A stretch of DNA of 64,000 nucleotides from assembly GCA_950295325.1 (NCBI GenBank), contig OX485805.1, positions 4,834,501 through 4,898,500 of the forward strand, in the 5' to 3' direction. The stretch comes from Polytrichum commune (lineage: Eukaryota > Streptophyta > Polytrichopsida > Polytrichales > Polytrichaceae). The position numbers and the translations under genes are program-made. How positions within the stretch are numbered: position 1 is the first letter of the stretch; every line of letters starts with the position of its first letter. The notes under the pieces were generated by a model. The model ran no database searches. It was not told the DNA's origin and was given only the letters and a program-made list of their open reading frames with translations. Shown here in pieces: positions 11,741-23,159 of the stretch.

Positions 11741-12486
11741 TTAGATTTGGGGTAGGGCAATAATGTTGAAGAGTTTTTTAAGGAATTTGGGGCAGGGAAA
11801 GTTTTTGAAGGACTTTATTCGTATTTGTGGGGTGAGAACGGGGTAAAATGGGGTTTTGTACCATTCTTCTGAAAATGGGGAATTGTTGAAAGGAAAGGTG
11901 GTATCTATGGAGTCTAGATGGATGTTGAAGTTTTTTTTTAGTATGTATAGGGATTTAGTGGTTGGCGATCTAAAGCATGCTTGGTATTTTAATTGTGGGA
12001 GGTGTTCAACTCCACCATAATTGTTGGCTATAAATTTCACTATTCTTTGGTATATCTCGCCTAATGGGTTTGGGTCATTGAGCGTCTATGTGAGTTGTTT
12101 GCTAAGTGTAGTGGCATATCTTGAGAATACTTCAATGCCAAACGTTTCGCGGGGTGGCCGGGCAAGGATGTTAAGGAAGTCTTTTGGGGATGTTACATAT
12201 GAATTTTGTGAGTTTGATCAAGAGTTTATCCAATTTCTTGATGTTTGGGACAGGAAATAGGGCGGCATAGAAGGCATATACGAGGCCCATGCAAATGATT
12301 GTATCGAGGATTTTTATCTTTTGTTGTAGTGAAACGGGTGTTGATAGTAAAGCCGTGCTTTGTTTTTCTATTTTTGCGCTATTGATTTCTTTTTGTATGG
12401 CCCATTTTAGAGATGGGATTAGTCATAATCCTAGGTATGTGTATGGTACGTTTTGTGAGAGGATGGGGAGTTGTTGTTGTTTATAG
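11741..12486 (-). pseudogene. LINE pol, thumb/connection region (broken)
   Basis: Minus-strand frames between the reverse transcriptase and RNase H relics continue the same element. They include YTYLGLWL-like and IPKSFPNILARPPRETFGIEVF-like segments near 12.1-12.45 kb, and the 99-codon ORF at 11741-12040 with NYGGVEHLPQLK. Family knowledge: such LINEs have a conserved stretch with a YLG motif and a helical connection after the palm. Stops and frame changes interrupt it, so it is non-functional. Confidence 0.6.
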
Positions 12487-12885
12487 TTAATGTTTTGGGC
12501 TTTTAGGTATGTGATGAATGCAAGGGGTTGTAGTTTTGATTTGTTGGGACATCTTCTGATTGTGCATTTGTTTATAGCTAGTTCTACGTGTGGTAAGTCG
12601 GAGTATTGTCCTAGTTTGTTGAGTTGGGGTTTGTTTGTGTTTTATATTGTCGGTGAGGATGGTTAGGTCATTAGCGTACATTGTGGTTGTGATATTATTG
12701 GGCGAGGTGCTAAATTGATATCCTTGTTGATCTTTCACTGACCATCCAAGTAGGGGTTCTAAGAAGATGATGAATGCGTATGGGCTCAAGGTATCTCCTT
12801 GGATGGTTCCACGAGTGATTTGAATGGATGTTGTTGTTGTAAAGTGTGCACCTTGGAAGGAGGTGCTCGATTATGCGAATAAGGT
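12487..12885 (-). pseudogene. LINE reverse transcriptase domain (inactivated)
   Basis: The minus strand encodes RGTIQGDTLSPYAFIIFLEP, the fingers/palm motif of non-LTR reverse transcriptases, followed about 25 residues later by MYANDLTIL, the catalytic YADD box. Its first Asp is replaced by Asn (codon at 12670-12672), which would abolish polymerisation. The frame is open from the GDTLSP region for about 100 codons and then degrades. Upstream coding is lost near 12885, where the sequence changes character. This identifies the element as a LINE rather than an LTR element. Confidence 0.8.
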
Positions 12886-13149
12886 AGAAATATACACATG
12901 TCATAGTATGTTTGTTTAACATATATGAGAGGTGGAACCAATGTACAACAAATTTAAGGGCCCTCATTGATGACCTTGAGAATGTGTCATTTGTTCCAAA
13001 TGTGTGGATGTACATTGTTACAAAAGGGAGTACCTCTTGAGTGCTAATGGATGGCGGGTGACAAAATCGAGACACTTTGGCTGAAGTGGTTGTTCATGTT
13101 GAGTCCAAGTGTCGGTTTGATCAAGCTTAACCTAGAATAGGCCTTGTAA

Positions 13150-13450
13150 TATTGTCGGGCCCTATACCACTTTTAGTGAAGGTGCTTGGTGCCACACTAA
13201 CTTACACCTTATTAGAGTTGTACTTGAGATGTCTATCTTTGTATGCAAGTTTATTTTGGGTAGTAGGCTTACAACTTTGTGAGAACTATTGGAATCTTCC
13301 CACAAAAACCTTAGCAAACATGTGTATACCATGTTCATTTTTTAGTTGGGCAACACCACGTCAAATTGAGCATACATTAATGGGATTTGGATCCAAAAAT
13401 GTTGAGGTAGATTTGCATTGCTCCAAGCATGTACTAGTATCATGTTGCAC
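13150..13450 (+). repeat. Diverged repeat, copy 1
   Basis: Shares ordered short blocks with 15575-15910: a GTGAAGGTGCT start, GAGAACTATTGGAATCTTCCC versus GAGACCTATTGGAATCTTCCC, and ATCCAAAAATG. A shorter copy of its first part recurs near 13565-13640 (AGTGAAGGTGCT, CACACTAACTT). Confidence 0.55.
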
Positions 13451-15574
13451 TCGAGCCTCGTATTGCCTCATAACGAGATTGAAATGAAAATATGATGGTC
13501 AACTCATGACAAAGCAAACATGAACAAAGAGCATCTTTGCTTGTGAGCTATTACATTGCTTTATTGTTGGGTTCCCAAAGCACTTTAGTGAAGGTGCTCA
13601 ATGTCACACTAACTTGTGTTCTCATCAAAGCATCTCTACCGTGGTCACCACATCTGCCTCCAACATTATTTTCAAGGGAGCAGAGGCATAATGATAACCA
13701 CTGCATTTCATCAGATATCCACTTCCACTAGGGTGCAAGCATGGTAAAGTGGACAACTCTTGTTCTTTGCTTAATGTTAAGTGAACATGATTCAAAGTTG
13801 TACACTAACTTTGAATTTTGTGAATAAAAAAAACTAGACAATAAGAAAACATTTTGATATACAAAGCCAAGTAATTTTTGATGACAAAAACAATTCCAAG
13901 AAAGGCTACATATTTTAGAAGACAATGCAAGTGGTGTGCAAGTAGGTGATATTGAACACACAATTGTTTAGATATAATGTAACCACATTGAATTGGTGGT
14001 TTTTGATAAGTTTTTGTGATGATGCCCTCAAGTGGATAATGCATTCAAGGAATATGAAAATATTTAAGGTTACGCGATCTACGTTCAAAACTAGATTCAA
14101 CCATTTTCTTTTGAGCATCACTTTTAATGATAAGTTTTGAAGATCTCAACTTGATATTCTACATTGGAGTATTTAACCTAACAGTAGAGGTCATCATGAA
14201 AAACAAATCTATTTTAAACAACACTTTACTACTTTTAGGCCTTTGACTAAAAAAATGATGGTTTTAGTATACCGGAGCAATAGTTTGGTCCACTTTTCCA
14301 TGCTTACCCACTAGTCGTTGTCGATCAATGGCACCAAAAGGAAGAGGGGACTCTATTCTGTTTTGGAGCAATATAGTGGCTCATCTACCACAATCAACCA
14401 TTTTTCAATGCTAGAAGGAACTCTTCTCATAGTGTTTCATTCTTAATATTAAGCTTTATATGGTGATTTGTTTTCTTCATATTGATACATGCCTATTATT
14501 GTCTTACACATTATGGGCTATTAAATATCACGTTCATGGTACAATTGGTATTGTAGTTGTGGTGCCTCCATCACTTTAGTTTAAGACCTCTCCATGTAGT
14601 ACTTCACGAGCCCTTTCATTGCCACTTTGGAGTACAAATTGGAGAGAGATGTGGTAGTAGCGATAAGGTGCTCTCATAGTTGTACTTGTGGTGTCTCTCT
14701 TTACATCCTTGTGTTTTTTCAAATGAGTAGTAGACGTACTTAAGCTCCCTAATACCTTTACACATATGTAGAATATAATACTCATCTTTTTGGTTAGGCA
14801 TTGTCGCATCTAATTGCACATAAGTTATAGTACCATCACACCTTGTAAACTTGCAAGCAGTAACACAAAAGGGGTGTTGAATCAAGTAGCTTTATTTTAG
14901 AGGAGAAATGTCCCTTTACATGTTCACATGTTCACTCTATATAATTACTTTAAATTGTGGGTCTCAAGATCATCTTAATATCTTATAATACAAAAGGTTC
15001 TACATAGAACCTAGAGTTCAAGCTAATATCATGTCATTTAAGATGCACTACTTCATATGAAACAACACCACTATAAGACCTTCTAGAAGCTCTCGCATTA
15101 CTATGTCCTTAATAGTATCAAGGTCAAACATCTTTCCAATGTCGTATATGACACCTATAACATCTATATTTAATCAATGATATATCACATGCAAAAAAAC
15201 AATACTCCAACAACTCGCAAAGGTACTAGTTACGCTATATTGTCTCATTTCAAACCTAACATTTTTATGAATATTGTAACATAAATCTTCTATTTGATCA
15301 ATGATGATGAGATTTTGATAGTGTATTCCCCTGCGAAGCTGTGAAATCCCTCCCCTATAAGTTGCATATTACTAGAGTTGAAAGACTCCAGAGTGGCAAA
15401 AACATTTGTAAACTGTTGAGAACGAGAATGTACGAACTTTGCCTCCTTTGGTAAAATTCACCAATGAATCGTTTAAATGTGTGGGAACGTGCGGTCTCAC
15501 TCTTAGTCGGGAATGCATCTAAAAGTGTTGGGACACCTTTTGCGCTTTTCAAAGCCCGAAATGGGTTGTGTAGC

Positions 15575-15910
15575 AAAGGTGCTCAATGCCATACCATACC
15601 TATGACAAAAGTTGTTGTGCTTATGGTGCGCCTCTCATTGTATGCTTCATATGTTTCGGGTACCTAGTAGGCCTACATATATAGATAGCTTTGCGAGACC
15701 TATTGGAATCTTCCCCAACAAATACCTTTTACAAGCAAGGAGATACTCATCTTTTGAGGAGTCGGGCATCGTCGCATGAAGCTCAACATAAGTTAAGGGT
15801 GGCCGGTGTGGGGATTCGGGAGCGAATCCAAAAATGTCCCGAGGGTACCTTTTGCCCTAACTTCTCGAACCCCGAAATGGGTTGTGCTTGAGCAATCAAT
15901 GCTTGTCCGA
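15575..15910 (+). repeat. Diverged repeat, copy 2
   Basis: Counterpart of 13150-13450, in the same orientation and order of shared blocks. The element type is unidentified. Confidence 0.55.
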
Positions 15911-16059
15911 AGTACATCTTGTCAAAGTGGTCGGTTGGGAAGTCTGCCGATGGTACCCGTACTTCCGGCACCATTAGGGCCGTGCGTTGTACTTCGCTCT
16001 TAAGTTACCAAGGGTGTGGCAATCAATGTGGTTGAGAGGATAAGCCCAAGAAAAACAAT

Positions 16060-16096
16060 GTATATATATATATATATATTTATTTATTTATTTACT
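16060..16096 (+). repeat. (TA)n followed by (TTTA)n
   Basis: About nine TA units run into TTTA units. Confidence 0.95.
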
Positions 16097-16539
16097 CTAA
16101 TATGCTAGCAAGGATAAGGATAGGCGACCTTAACGCCACCGATCATGCTCGGGACCTAAGTGCCTCGAGGAAGAAGAGAAAAGAAAAGCTTGTTGTGCTA
16201 GATGTTGGAGTTAGTAGCACACTAGCTAGGTGAGTCTCTCCATTTTGAAGAGTCGAAGGGTTTATTGAAAGTTTTGGGTGTTGTGATGTTCCATTTTTGT
16301 ATAACTAAGATTTGTCCTTTTTGTTGGGATCTATTTGCACGTGGCTTGTTCATGCACAATTTGATCCTTACTCCCCAAACAGGAGGATACGCTAGAAATT
16401 AACTTAAAGTTTTTGAAAAATTTGTAAACTTTGAATAAGAGAAAATTGTCATGTTTTTTTTGTAATACTGAAGAAATTAATGCTCTCTGATTTTGGGAAA
16501 GTTTTTGTTTTTGAAATTCAGTATACTAAATATAACACA

Positions 16540-17200
16540 ACCATGAATCAAATCGGTTCCTAACAACAAATTCCCAAAAGCTTCCACCATCCAATATGTA
16601 ACATGGTTCCGTCACAAAATCATCAATCAAAGAGCATGTTTATGTCGTGGAATTACACAAAATGCAACTGCCGACATCTTAGCAAATGAAGGCACCACAA
16701 AAGATAAAACACCTCCATCCCATGTGTGCGCCTTGCTCACACCATACCTTATAATCTATCCCCCCCCCCCCCCCCCAAAAAAAAATCAACCAACTTAAAT
16801 AGCACGATTATGAACCTATGAAACGTCATTAACCAAAGAAACAAAAAATTAACTAGAGAAAATTTTAATTTATGTCAATACATCAAAAATTAGATATACG
16901 ATGACCAAATAAACCCCATAAATCCACCCACTTTTGGAACACCACACAAACCTTAAGTTTGGGTTTGCCCATTATACAAGCAACCACATGAGAACCAATT
17001 TGAACCAAATAGTGACAATGATCCCAATTGCACACTATGCTAGAGTAATGACAAAGAAATGTGGTCCACCTCCTCTCCTTGTGCAACCATGGACACCTTA
17101 AAGGCCTAAGAAGTGCAAGGCACTTCACCAAATCATGAACATCTTGAATCATGTCGCCACATACATTTCATATTCATAAACGCAAGTTGGGAGCCACTTT
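16540..17200 (+). pseudogene. LINE fragment: end of RNase H and Cys-rich C-terminus
   Basis: One plus-strand frame contains ITQNATADILANEGTTKDK near 16660-16710, matching the last RNase H motif (GN-xAD-LA-xG). About 100 codons further is a broken Cys/His-containing region (NCTLC near 17030, SSPCATMDTLKA near 17075) in the place of the usual C-terminal zinc-binding module. Strand composition is C+A-rich, the mirror image of the LINE at 9.0-12.9 kb, which is on the opposite strand. A 17-nt poly-C interrupts it. The reverse transcriptase part is absent. The call is moderate because only one motif is clear. Confidence 0.45.
16760..16776 (+). repeat. Poly-C tract (17 nt) followed by poly-A
   Basis: 17 C then 9 A. 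Confidence 0.9.
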
Positions 17201-19929
17201 TTGGCCATAGCCTAGCCGAAGCAGGCAATTTTCAACTTGTGGTGGCTTTCATCTAGTATTTGGTAGTTAGAATAATTTATATTAGGATCACAAGGCCATT
17301 GTTGTGATAAGTTGGTCATTGTTGGTAACCACCTTCTCCTTCCTCTTGACTCAATGAGGAAAAGGTTGGTCAAGGAAGAACTAGGCTATTTGCATATGCA
17401 TAAATGCAACATAGTGTCAATGTAGAAGCAATAGGATGTTGAGAGAGAGATGCTTGAGGACATCAAAATTAGGCAGATGGAGTTGAGTGATTCGGACTCT
17501 AAAACTTCTTGACAATTTTGATATTGAGAGTGAATGAATGGTTTGATGGGCAATTATATTGATGTGTTTGAAGTGGCATATTGATTGTTGATTGTGTGTA
17601 TTTTGAAGTGTAGGAGAGAGGTTGTATGTGAGAGAATAGTGGCTATCGCCTTGAGTATGGACCAATGGACTATGAGGATTAAGAGCCAATTAATCAATAA
17701 TTGGGGTAATCAAAGCTAAGTGTAAGATAGTAAGTGTCGGTGATAGGCCAAAGAAGAGTGAATATAGGTGATAAATTGGTATGATAAGCCATGATGTCAA
17801 CCAATGTTCTGGTTAAGAGTGTTATGAAGAGTGCATTTGTCCGTGAAGTTTTTGTATGTCAGTGAGAGCAAGAGAGATGAAAGGTTGTGAGAGTGTCCAA
17901 TTTTGAGGAAATGGCCTTTGAGCATTAACATGAGCGGGTTAAATCATAGAAGGTTAGGAGTCATTAGAGTCCAAGAGGAGAGATTGATTCCAATGAGAGG
18001 AAGGAGAGAAGCAACTCTTCGAGACTTAGAATAACTCAGATAAATTCATGGGCAATGAGCATGAGTAATGAGTCAATTTTGAGAGGCAAGCAATGAGGGA
18101 ATGCACCTTCCAATTTGAGAGAAGAAATGAGTGAAAGCCAATAGTGATTAAGAAGGTGATAATTGTAAGAGGGAGTGAGGAGTAATTGCATGAGAAGGGC
18201 GATAGCCTTTGGAAACCAAAGGAAGTTAGTTGAGAAGCTTAAGATGAAGAATTAGTAAGCCCAAGAAGGGTAATGGCCTAGTAAAGATTGAAGATGGACA
18301 TGATTGATGGAAAGTCGACAAGAAGTTGACTCCCATAGGTAGAGAGAAAGATTATAGCTTAGTGAGGACGAGAGAATCTAGTGAAACCTTGGATGGGGCA
18401 CATATGAGATTAGAGATAGTTGAAAGGCCATAGTCAAGCCTTGGGTTGAGAGATAGCCAAAGAAATGAAAATCACTACCAAAGAGTAAGAATGTTACTAG
18501 GATATAGCCTAATAGGTCTAATGAACCTTGTCAAGAAAAGATAGACGATACACCAAGATGATGAGACTTAAAGTTACTTCGGTAGACTATAGGTTGCCAA
18601 AGGAATTACCTTGGTAGGAAACAAATTATATGTTGGAGTAACTTTGTATCCAATGTCGTTTATTTGAGCACACAAGACAACCTATATCATATAATAAAGG
18701 ATATAGCCTATCTTGTTGAGGCATTGTTAGTGTGTTAACTTGTGTGAATGATTCTTGAGACAAGTTGCCAGTTCCACCAAAGACGAAGGTGGTGATTAGA
18801 GTTTTGAAGATTTGAATGATGGTTGAAGTTGATTAAGAGAACTTAACTTTTGATATTATCACAAGCGTAATTCTCGGCAATTAAAATCTATGCGATACTC
18901 AAAAGACATTACCCCTGACATAGTCCTAACTATGAGCTAATGACTACTTGCCAAACTTTTGAATTTCACGATTGACATAGAGGATGGAATTTAATTGATA
19001 GGAGTCCACACACATAAGACATGACCACACACGACCGATGAATCACCAAGGAAACATATGAGTGTGAATTAAGCTATATTAAGAAAGAATGAAGGACTAA
19101 ATGATGGATTTTTTTAAATTTTTTTTTGGCATGAATTGAAAAAGAGGTAGATTGTTGCTAGCAACCTTAATTCAATGTGACGTTAATTTTTATTAGCCTT
19201 CCCTCAAACCTTGTACCCTAAGTTGTTTGCTTTGGGTTAGTTTAAGTGATAGCAAAAACTTAACTACACAAGTTCATGCGTCAAATAAGTAACTAGTATT
19301 AAGGTTATTTTGGACAAAACATGTGGTTGATATCATGTTCCGAATCCCCTCTTTATTATGACTTCTTGTTATTGGAAGTCAATAGGACTAAAGATGGGAA
19401 TGCACAAACAAAAACACACACTCAAAGGCATATGAACAATGCTTGGAGTGAGATGGTCTCATGCTCTTCTTGCTTTGCCTTATAGTATTTTTCTTCTTTT
19501 CCTTGGTTCATACAAACAATATGGGATAACACTTATCCCTCACGGAGGAACGTTGTGGCCTTATTCTAACCTTATTGTTTATCATGCCTCTTTCATTACA
19601 TTTCTATTGACGACGAGCAATCTAATGCTCTACCTTCTACAATTCCTTCTAGTATTAATTTATTATTAACTACGAGCAATATAATGTTTCAACTTTAATG
19701 CTCCCACTTTATGAGTAGTCAAAAACTTATAATACTATTGTAATTCTTAGTTTATCAACCTTATATAGTGAGGATCAAACATTGCTCATAAATTTCCACA
19801 TATTATGCATAATTGCTTCAATCCAACTTAAAAGTACTTCCAATATTGTCACATTGGTCCGTTCATCACTATGTTGGGGCAAAATGTGGTTCTTCCTTAG
19901 TTCTCCAAGTGGTTGTCACTCCTATACAC
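17201..19929. other. Purine-rich intergenic repeat-like DNA, no gene recognised
   Basis: The plus strand is A+G-rich from about 17.4 to 18.6 kb. It contains recurring motifs of the type GATAGCC / AATGGCC / ATAGCCTA, for example near 17643, 17741, 17908, 18197, 18275, 18459, 18502 and 18696. No protein homology was seen. It resembles the non-coding part of an old LTR element. Confidence 0.45.
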
Positions 19930-20044
19930 ATCAACCTATATGCCTTTATACCTTCGCAATATCCAAGAAAAACATGAATTTGATTCCTTTCGTATCAAGC
20001 TTGCCTATCTTTTCGTTTGGAACCATTGTATGAACATTGCTACC

Positions 20045-20556
20045 AAACATCACATATGTGAAATGTAAGGCCTCCTCACGCTCCACGTTTCTTCAGGTGC
20101 AACAAAGCGAAAAACCTTCATTGGACATCGATTTAATGTATAAACCGCATTTGTCACCAGTTTCGTCCAAAGCGATTTCTCATACTTTTGAGCTTTGAGC
20201 ATACGCTTTGCCATTGCGACAACGGTTTGATTTGCACATCCGTTGATCCAATGTCTCGAGGTGTGCTCTCAATGCCGTGTTTTATAAAAAAATACTTCAA
20301 AAAATTTCGAGACGGAGTCCCTTCCACTCCTTCACAGAAACGCTTTGATTTCATGCTCTGATTGTGTTTCTACAAATGCTTGGAATCTCTTAAACCTCTT
20401 AAAACACTCTCATTTGGATTATATCATGTAAACCCACACCTTACTTGGAAAAACATTAATAAAAATGACAAAATACTTTGCCCTTTTCACGGATGTTTTT
20501 TCATGGGCCACAAACATCCGAATGCACAATTTTTGAGGGTTTTATTGCTTGCTATT
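20045..20556 (-). pseudogene. copia integrase core (broken)
   Basis: Minus-strand frames include IVHSDVCGP (catalytic Asp region, near 20500-20520), a VWVYM strand, ERFKRF-type helix, AFVETQSEHEIKALR, AKRMLKAQK and TNAVYTLNRCP (near 20130). Then comes a GSNVHTMVPNEKIGKLD segment at about 20040. All are typical of copia integrases, the DDE enzyme that inserts the cDNA. Several frameshifts and stops show it is dead. Confidence 0.75.
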
Positions 20557-22053
20557 TGTGAGCCCTAAACCCCCACCCTTATTCGTCGTAGTCCAGGTGG
20601 AGGTTTAGCACTCACATGGATTGAACTTATAAAACTAACAGTTTAACTGGTGTGGGCACAATCCACATGCCACATTTCCATAAAAAATTCCACTTTGAAA
20701 ACACTGAGATTACAAGCATTGAAAAATGCCGTTGGTTGTTAGGGGTCCTACCCCAATCCTTCCTATTAATTTTCCCTTAACCCATTTAGCCTTAGCTATT
20801 AACTAGTGAGGTTGCTGGAGTAAGTGGCCTCCCTTGGTCCGGCCTATCATTAATTACCCTCAGGCTTCCCTAACTTGGCTGGTCCTTCACTTAATACCAA
20901 GGTTGGCCTTGCTAGTACCCGGCCTCGTTAGGCCTCGACCACCTCACCCAGTTCTGGCAGCACCACAGTGTGCTGGCAACCTCCTTTTCTGGCCTTCGGC
21001 TTAGTCTTGGATCGCCTCTCCCTCAGCCAACTACCTCCTTTTCCATGCAGCTGGTTCAATCACCCTTCTCGCCTCCGATTCCAGCCTCATCAGGCCGCAA
21101 CACCCCCACATTACCCTTGTTCATCAATCTGGGTTGGCCTTAGGCCAATCCCCCACCTGCATCTTCAAGGTGCAGGTCAATGCTTCTTCCCACTACCGAA
21201 TTGGGCTCGAGAATTTCACCTCGCTGCATCAGTCTCACAATGCGGCTGCCTCCCCTCTTCATTCCGACCTTAGCCACCTGATTCCTGGTGCCTTCAAGAA
21301 TCCAGAGTGTGCCCATCCACACAAATCCACACGCACACATCCACACACAAATCCACACACACACACACATTCACACATTCACACACACATGTAAGATTGA
21401 TTCAATTCCCCAACCCCCCAGCATCACATTCCGAATCCATTCGGAATTCATCTGGATCCGGCTTCCCAGCTGGTCGCCCTTCTCCTCCATCCAAGGTCCG
21501 GCCTTTTGGTCCAGTGTGTCTACTTCACCGCACCCACATTGTCCATCGAACCTCGCCTTCTCCCTCGCCGTATCTGGCCTCCTCTCTCCCTCGGCGGCCG
21601 CCTCCTTCTTGGCTACTCTCCTAGTCTCCTTGCTAAACCCCAGCTTATCCCCCCTTTTTCCAATCTGGCCGTTCCTTTGGCCTCAAAATTGAAATCATAC
21701 TAACCTCTCCTCGGCACCCTACCTACTTAAACAACCACTCTTTCCTTAATGACCAGCCTGCCTACCTTATACCCACAATGGCCTAACCTTAATCGGCTAA
21801 TTTACTAAGCCCAAACCGGTTGGGACCTTCATTCTCACCCTAGAACTAAACTAACTAAGTTGTTTTCTTTTTCCTTAAAATCATAAAGATTCAACCACCC
21901 ACTTATCTTAATCCATAGTCAAATTGATTAAATCACGCCTAATCTCGATTGTCTGCACTCGTTACCACCTTGCCAACTCAATTTAACACCATTATGATGT
22001 TGTTTCGTAGTAGTAGTGTTAAGTTGACATGTGGGCACCATTTTGGGCTCACA
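20557..22053. mobile_element. Solo LTR, family S copy 1 (1,497 bp)
   Basis: The element begins TGTGAGCCC and ends GGGCTCACA, the TG...CA form of LTRs. It is flanked by perfect 5-bp duplications CTATT (20552-20556 and 22054-22058). It splits the copia integrase region, and joining the flanks through one CTATT puts the copia frame back in register. No internal retroelement coding is present, so it is a solo LTR left by LTR-LTR recombination. ORFs inside (20968-21703) are spurious. A CA-rich block lies at 21321-21389. Confidence 0.9.
21321..21389 (+). repeat. CA-rich microsatellite block
   Basis: Interrupted CACACA/CATTCACA repeats inside the solo LTR. Overlapping ORFs rich in His and Thr in all frames come from this repeat. 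Confidence 0.9.
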
Positions 22054-22058
22054 CTATT

Positions 22059-22260
22059 CTGCATCATTACCCAACTTTGCCGCATATTGCTTACCCTTCA
22101 TGCACGCATTGCAAACCAATGTAGAGGTAGTAGGAAGGTTTTTATCTAGGTTCATCTCCCTCACCATGCTTTGGAGTGTGTAAATGCTCCTCACATTTAA
22201 ATGACCAAGTCAGTGATGCCAAAGCTCCCCCGGACCGCCTCCCACACATGAACGCACGAG
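22059..22260 (-). pseudogene. copia GAG-pre-integrase zinc region
   Basis: The minus strand reads LWHH, a stop, LGHLNVRSIYTLQSMVREMN, then CNACMKGKQ. The H-H-C-C arrangement is the integrase N-terminal zinc-binding module of copia elements. The stop (TGA) replaces a likely Arg codon. The frame runs to the edge of the inserted solo LTR and resumes on its far side. Confidence 0.8.
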
Positions 22261-22380
22261 ATTGGTTGCATCCACTCCACATACTTTCGTGAAGGTCATT
22301 TGTAACAAATTTCCTTCGCATTGAGCTATTGCAACCACGTCGCTATTTGCACCTCCCACAATGCATTCGTTTATAAGAAA

Positions 22381-22640
22381 TTACACCTTCAACTCGCTCG
22401 ACAAAAACTTGCTCACCGAGACTAAATTGGTTTGCAACTTTGGCATGTGAAGCACATCCGTGATGCAAATTCTATTCATTGTGTCTCTAATTTCAGCTTT
22501 ACCGACAATGGACCCCATTCCGATGGCTTTGGTCATGCGATCATCACCCAAACGCACGTTGCGTGGAGAGATTACCTCGTTGGTGTCAAATGTTACCCTA
22601 TGCGAAGTAATGTGCTTTGTGGCTCCCGAATCGTTTATCC
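22381..22640 (-). pseudogene. copia aspartic protease (fragment)
   Basis: QWINDSGATKHITSHR carries the retropepsin active-site D-S/T-G of copia proteases (near 22621-22632). It is followed by LGDDRMTKAIGMGSIVG and VLHMPKLQTNLVSVSKF, the usual copia protease and linker. The open frame ends at a stop at 22381, after which the same frame continues with typical sequence, so the stop is a later mutation. Family role: cleavage of the Gag-Pol polyprotein. Confidence 0.8.
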
Positions 22641-23058
22641 ATTGCAAACGCTTCTCGAGCAAAGTCATGATAATATCTTCTTCCCACACGGGTACCTCCA
22701 AACATGCAAACTGACCTGCAAACGCTTTGATCTTGTTGGCGTGGTCCAACATGTTGTTGCCTTCTTGCATCTTGTACGTGAAGAACTTGCGGCGAACAAA
22801 AATGATGTTGGACAAACTCGTCGTCTTGTGAATGTTGCAAAGGGTCTTCTACACCTCCACGGGCCCTTTGCAACTCTCGATGTGTGCAAGTTGAATATCT
22901 ACCAAGTTGAGGCCGTTGATGGACATGGCCTTTTTACGCGTCTTTGGTATTCCTCCAACACTTTGAGGTCCGCATTGGAAGGTGGAGCCTTCTTGAATCC
23001 GTCTACAATGTCCCAAAGGTCTATGGAAGCTAAAACCATCTCCATTTTGAATTTCTAA
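22640..23058 (-). pseudogene. copia gag (broken)
   Basis: The frame starts with MEMVLASIDLWDIVDGF at the right edge. It continues through LKVLEEYQRR, a one-base frameshift near an A-run, IQLAHIESCKGPVEV, a stop in place of the expected Trp, then KTTSLSNIIFVRRKFFTYKM. This is the UBN2-type gag helical domain that packages retroelement RNA. Gag ends abruptly at IIMTLLE and is fused directly to the protease, so its C-terminal part, including the CCHC zinc knuckle, is deleted. Confidence 0.75.
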
Positions 23059-23159
23059 AGGCTAAATTTCTCTCTGTGGACCTTGCCCATGTATGCCTCG
23101 AGCTCATTTGTTTCTAAGATCTGTCATTTTCCGCTCAAATATTGGGTTTATATGGTCAA

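Larger units (their letters stand above)
9020..12885 (-). mobile_element. Decayed LINE (non-LTR retrotransposon), 5'-truncated
   Basis: On the minus strand this stretch reads as the remains of one long pol-type ORF broken by stops and frameshifts. In order it has a reverse transcriptase core (12.5-12.88 kb), a thumb/connection region (11.7-12.4 kb), an RNase H domain (10.03-10.5 kb) and a C-terminal region (9.4-9.7 kb). No endonuclease domain is visible upstream of 12.885 kb, as expected of 5' truncation. The plus strand is strikingly G+T-rich over the whole length, which marks the extent of the element. Exact ends are uncertain and no target duplication was found. Confidence 0.8.
12886..16539. 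other. Intergenic DNA with diverged internal repeats
   Basis: No gene was recognised. A diverged repeat pair links 13150-13450 and 15575-15910; shared phrases include GGTGCT, CTATTGGAATCTTCCC and ATCCAAAAATG. A further related block lies at 14770-14830, with ACTCATCTTTT, GCATCGTCGCAT-like and ACATAAGTTA. ORFs of 70-120 codons here show no family signature. Confidence 0.5.
19930..23058 (-). mobile_element. Ty1/copia retrotransposon relic, interrupted by a solo LTR
   Basis: Minus-strand frames give, in copia order, gag (23.06-22.65 kb), aspartic protease (22.63-22.4 kb), GAG-pre-integrase zinc region (22.25-22.07 kb), integrase core (20.52-20.05 kb), then a short downstream piece. Reverse transcriptase and RNase H are not visible to the left of about 19.93 kb. 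The relic has stops, frameshifts and an internal deletion, and is cut by the solo LTR at 20557-22053. No flanking LTRs of its own were recognised, so both ends are approximate. Confidence 0.8.

Noticed and set aside
20968-21703. Several overlapping ORFs of 65-134 codons on both strands
   Set aside because: They lie wholly inside the solo LTR, arise from a GC-rich, stop-poor composition and a CA repeat, and show no domain.
22432-23058. 208-codon plus-strand ORF, the longest in the window
   Set aside because: Antisense to the copia gag and protease, whose minus-strand frames carry clear family motifs.
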